NCBI GenBank assembly: GCA_026193675.1
Contig: JAPHSO010000217.1
Span: 1 to 5,586, forward strand
Source: Gammaproteobacteria bacterium
GTDB taxonomy: Bacteria; Pseudomonadota; Gammaproteobacteria; Thiohalomonadales; Thiohalomonadaceae
Reading direction: 5' to 3'
Length of the DNA stretch: 5,586 bases
The notes beneath the pieces are model-generated. The model ran no database searches and was not told the origin of the DNA. It saw nothing but the letters and a program-made list of their open reading frames with translations. Below are positions 5,439-5,586 of the stretch, in pieces (the first letter of the stretch is position 1; each line of letters begins with the position of its first letter). The position numbers and the translations under genes are program-made.

Positions 5439-5586
5439 ATGAAACCGACTTCCCCCATCAGCTCTCAGGTAGAGGCTCACAACAGACCACTGCTTCCCGT
5501 TGCCGAGGCACTGCAGCAGATTCGTGATGCGATCACACCGATTAAAGGCAATATTCTGTGCCACCTTAAAGAGGCCTATGGTCATA
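5439..5586 (+). CDS. moeA: Molybdopterin molybdenumtransferase (MoeA), N-terminal fragment cut by window
   Basis: MoeA inserts molybdate into MPT-AMP (adenylylated molybdopterin), forming Mo-MPT upstream of MobA. Only 49 codons are visible, read by hand from the ATG at 5439, which directly abuts the mobB TAG. After a polar start (MKPTSPISSQVEAHNRP), the stretch LLPVAEALQQIRDAITPIKG (residues 18-37) and then CHLKEAYGH matches the typical MoeA opening, 'sveeAlerilaaatplegtetvpLeealGRvLA'. The reading frame is open to the window edge. The assignment depends on a short N-terminal match and is strongly supported by position after mobA-mobB. There is no clear Shine-Dalgarno, and coupling through termination at mobB is likely. 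Confidence 0.86.
   Translation, partial: MKPTSPISSQVEAHNRPLLPVAEALQQIRDAITPIKGNILCHLKEAYGH

Noticed and set aside
5084..5585. Two minus-strand open frames (124 and 119 codons) opposite mobB and moeA
   Set aside because: Both are antisense to clearly conserved MobB residues and the start of MoeA; the products show no motif and biased shadow composition.

Overview
The window reads as a piece of ordinary chromosome from a gammaproteobacterium of moderate GC content. Most products align, from memory, nearly residue for residue with their Escherichia coli counterparts (QueG, Nei, NudF, MobA, MobB). The head-to-head nnr/queG pair is also found in E. coli. A free-living or facultatively symbiotic sulfur-oxidiser-type lineage (Chromatiales-like) is a guess from general feel and is not proven here. 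No tRNA, rRNA, CRISPR array, insertion sequence, integrase or phage gene was seen.

Layout: (1) Bases 1-1338, minus strand: the first 446 codons of nnr, the bifunctional NAD(P)HX epimerase/dehydratase. It is cut by the window edge just before its catalytic GxGD motif. (2) Only 17 bp away and divergent, plus strand: queG (epoxyqueuosine reductase, 1356-2459), followed after 2 bp by nei (endonuclease VIII, 2462-3295), probably one transcript. (3) Minus strand: a 79-residue flagellar rod/hook-like miniprotein (3285-3524). Its 3' end overlaps the end of nei by 11 bp. Upstream of it lies nudF (ADP-ribose pyrophosphatase, 3601-4269). (4) Divergent from nudF by 25 bp, plus strand: mobA, mobB and the start of moeA (4295 to the window end), a tightly packed molybdenum-cofactor operon with an 8-bp overlap and a 0-bp junction.

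Functional themes: nnr and nudF both handle nicotinamide-nucleotide damage or breakdown products. Nei removes oxidised pyrimidines from DNA. QueG completes the queuosine modification of tRNA and requires cobalamin and [4Fe-4S] clusters. MobA, MobB and MoeA insert molybdate into molybdopterin and attach GMP, so the cell should own molybdo-enzymes of the bis-MGD (DMSO-reductase) type. The genes form three short transcription units plus nnr and do not look like one system.

I did not find a convincing new multi-gene system. The item most worth a second look is the orphan miniprotein at 3285-3524. It looks like the two conserved ends of a flagellar axial protein joined with almost nothing between, has a very good ribosome binding site, and sits away from any flagellar gene. 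No intergenic stretch exceeds about 80 bp, and I saw no convincing intrinsic terminator anywhere.
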